Positions 63,968 through 64,000 of a stretch of DNA of 64,000 nucleotides are shown in pieces. Numbering within the stretch: position 1 is the stretch's first letter; every line of letters begins with the position of its first letter. Position numbers and translations under genes: made by a program. Source of the stretch: Amorphochlora amoebiformis (lineage: Eukaryota; Cercozoa; Chlorarachniophyceae); assembly GCA_054601695.1 (NCBI GenBank), contig BAAHQB010000231.1, positions 1-64,000 on the forward strand, given 5' to 3'. The notes under the pieces are model-generated. The model made no database searches. It was given only the letters and a program-made list of their open reading frames with translations, and was not told the DNA's origin.

Positions 63968-64000
<33 letters not shown>

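Overview
This is nuclear DNA from a eukaryote, probably a unicellular one whose lineage I cannot fix. About two thirds of the window is (TA)n and related simple sequence, with interstitial TTAGGG-type telomeric arrays and short islands of complex sequence. The islands are short exons, mostly 12-130 nt, in genes whose introns consist almost wholly of (TA)n or telomeric-type repeat. Introns are GT-AG and all three standard stop codons are used. I rebuilt gene models by hand: each exon was taken from an acceptor AG to a donor GT, and neighbouring exons were accepted only when their splice phases matched and the joined protein fitted a family.

Layout. (1) 590-4539 (+): C-terminal part of a CREC-like (calumenin/reticulocalbin) EF-hand protein, cut by the left edge. 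(2) 5558-5676 (-): a 5S rRNA gene with a T7 terminator. (3) 8309-16989 (+): a complete 13-exon, 240-residue glutathione S-transferase. (4) 19234-29911 (-): a complete 13-exon, 405-residue PhoD-like phosphatase. (5) about 31333-33583 (+): the 3' end of a small unrecognised gene. (6) 35778-38918 (-): an 8-exon, 133-residue very basic protein with a [11 protein letters not shown] tail. (7) 39036-39287 (+): a tentative small gene, divergent from (6). (8) 40948-60795 (-): a casein-kinase-1/TTBK-type protein kinase with a long repeat-rich, NLS-bearing, Arg/Tyr-rich tail. It could be one gene of about 1,048 residues, or a kinase (50248-60795) followed by a second gene (40948-49386). (9) 60850 to beyond 63881 (+): a SEC14/CRAL-TRIO lipid-transfer protein, cut by the right edge. 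Its ATG is 54 bp from the kinase ATG in head-to-head orientation.

The main observation is a recurrent architecture I call exon-edge echoes. Many exons have partial copies of themselves in the neighbouring introns, separated by (TA)n or telomeric repeat. Copies upstream carry the acceptor plus the 5' part of the exon; copies downstream carry the 3' part of the exon plus the donor. The pattern occurs in nearly every gene, on both strands, with up to about ten copies, and it explains most of the minisatellite-like arrays. In the kinase tail a whole symmetric 48-nt exon is present in six copies, all in frame. Telomeric-type arrays also sit directly against splice sites, so that GTTAGG, GTAACC or CCCTAG serve as the splice signals. 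Together these suggest genes growing introns by tandem duplication anchored in simple repeats. The gene products look like ordinary cellular functions (ER calcium binding, detoxification, phosphatase, signalling, lipid transfer), not an operon-like pathway.
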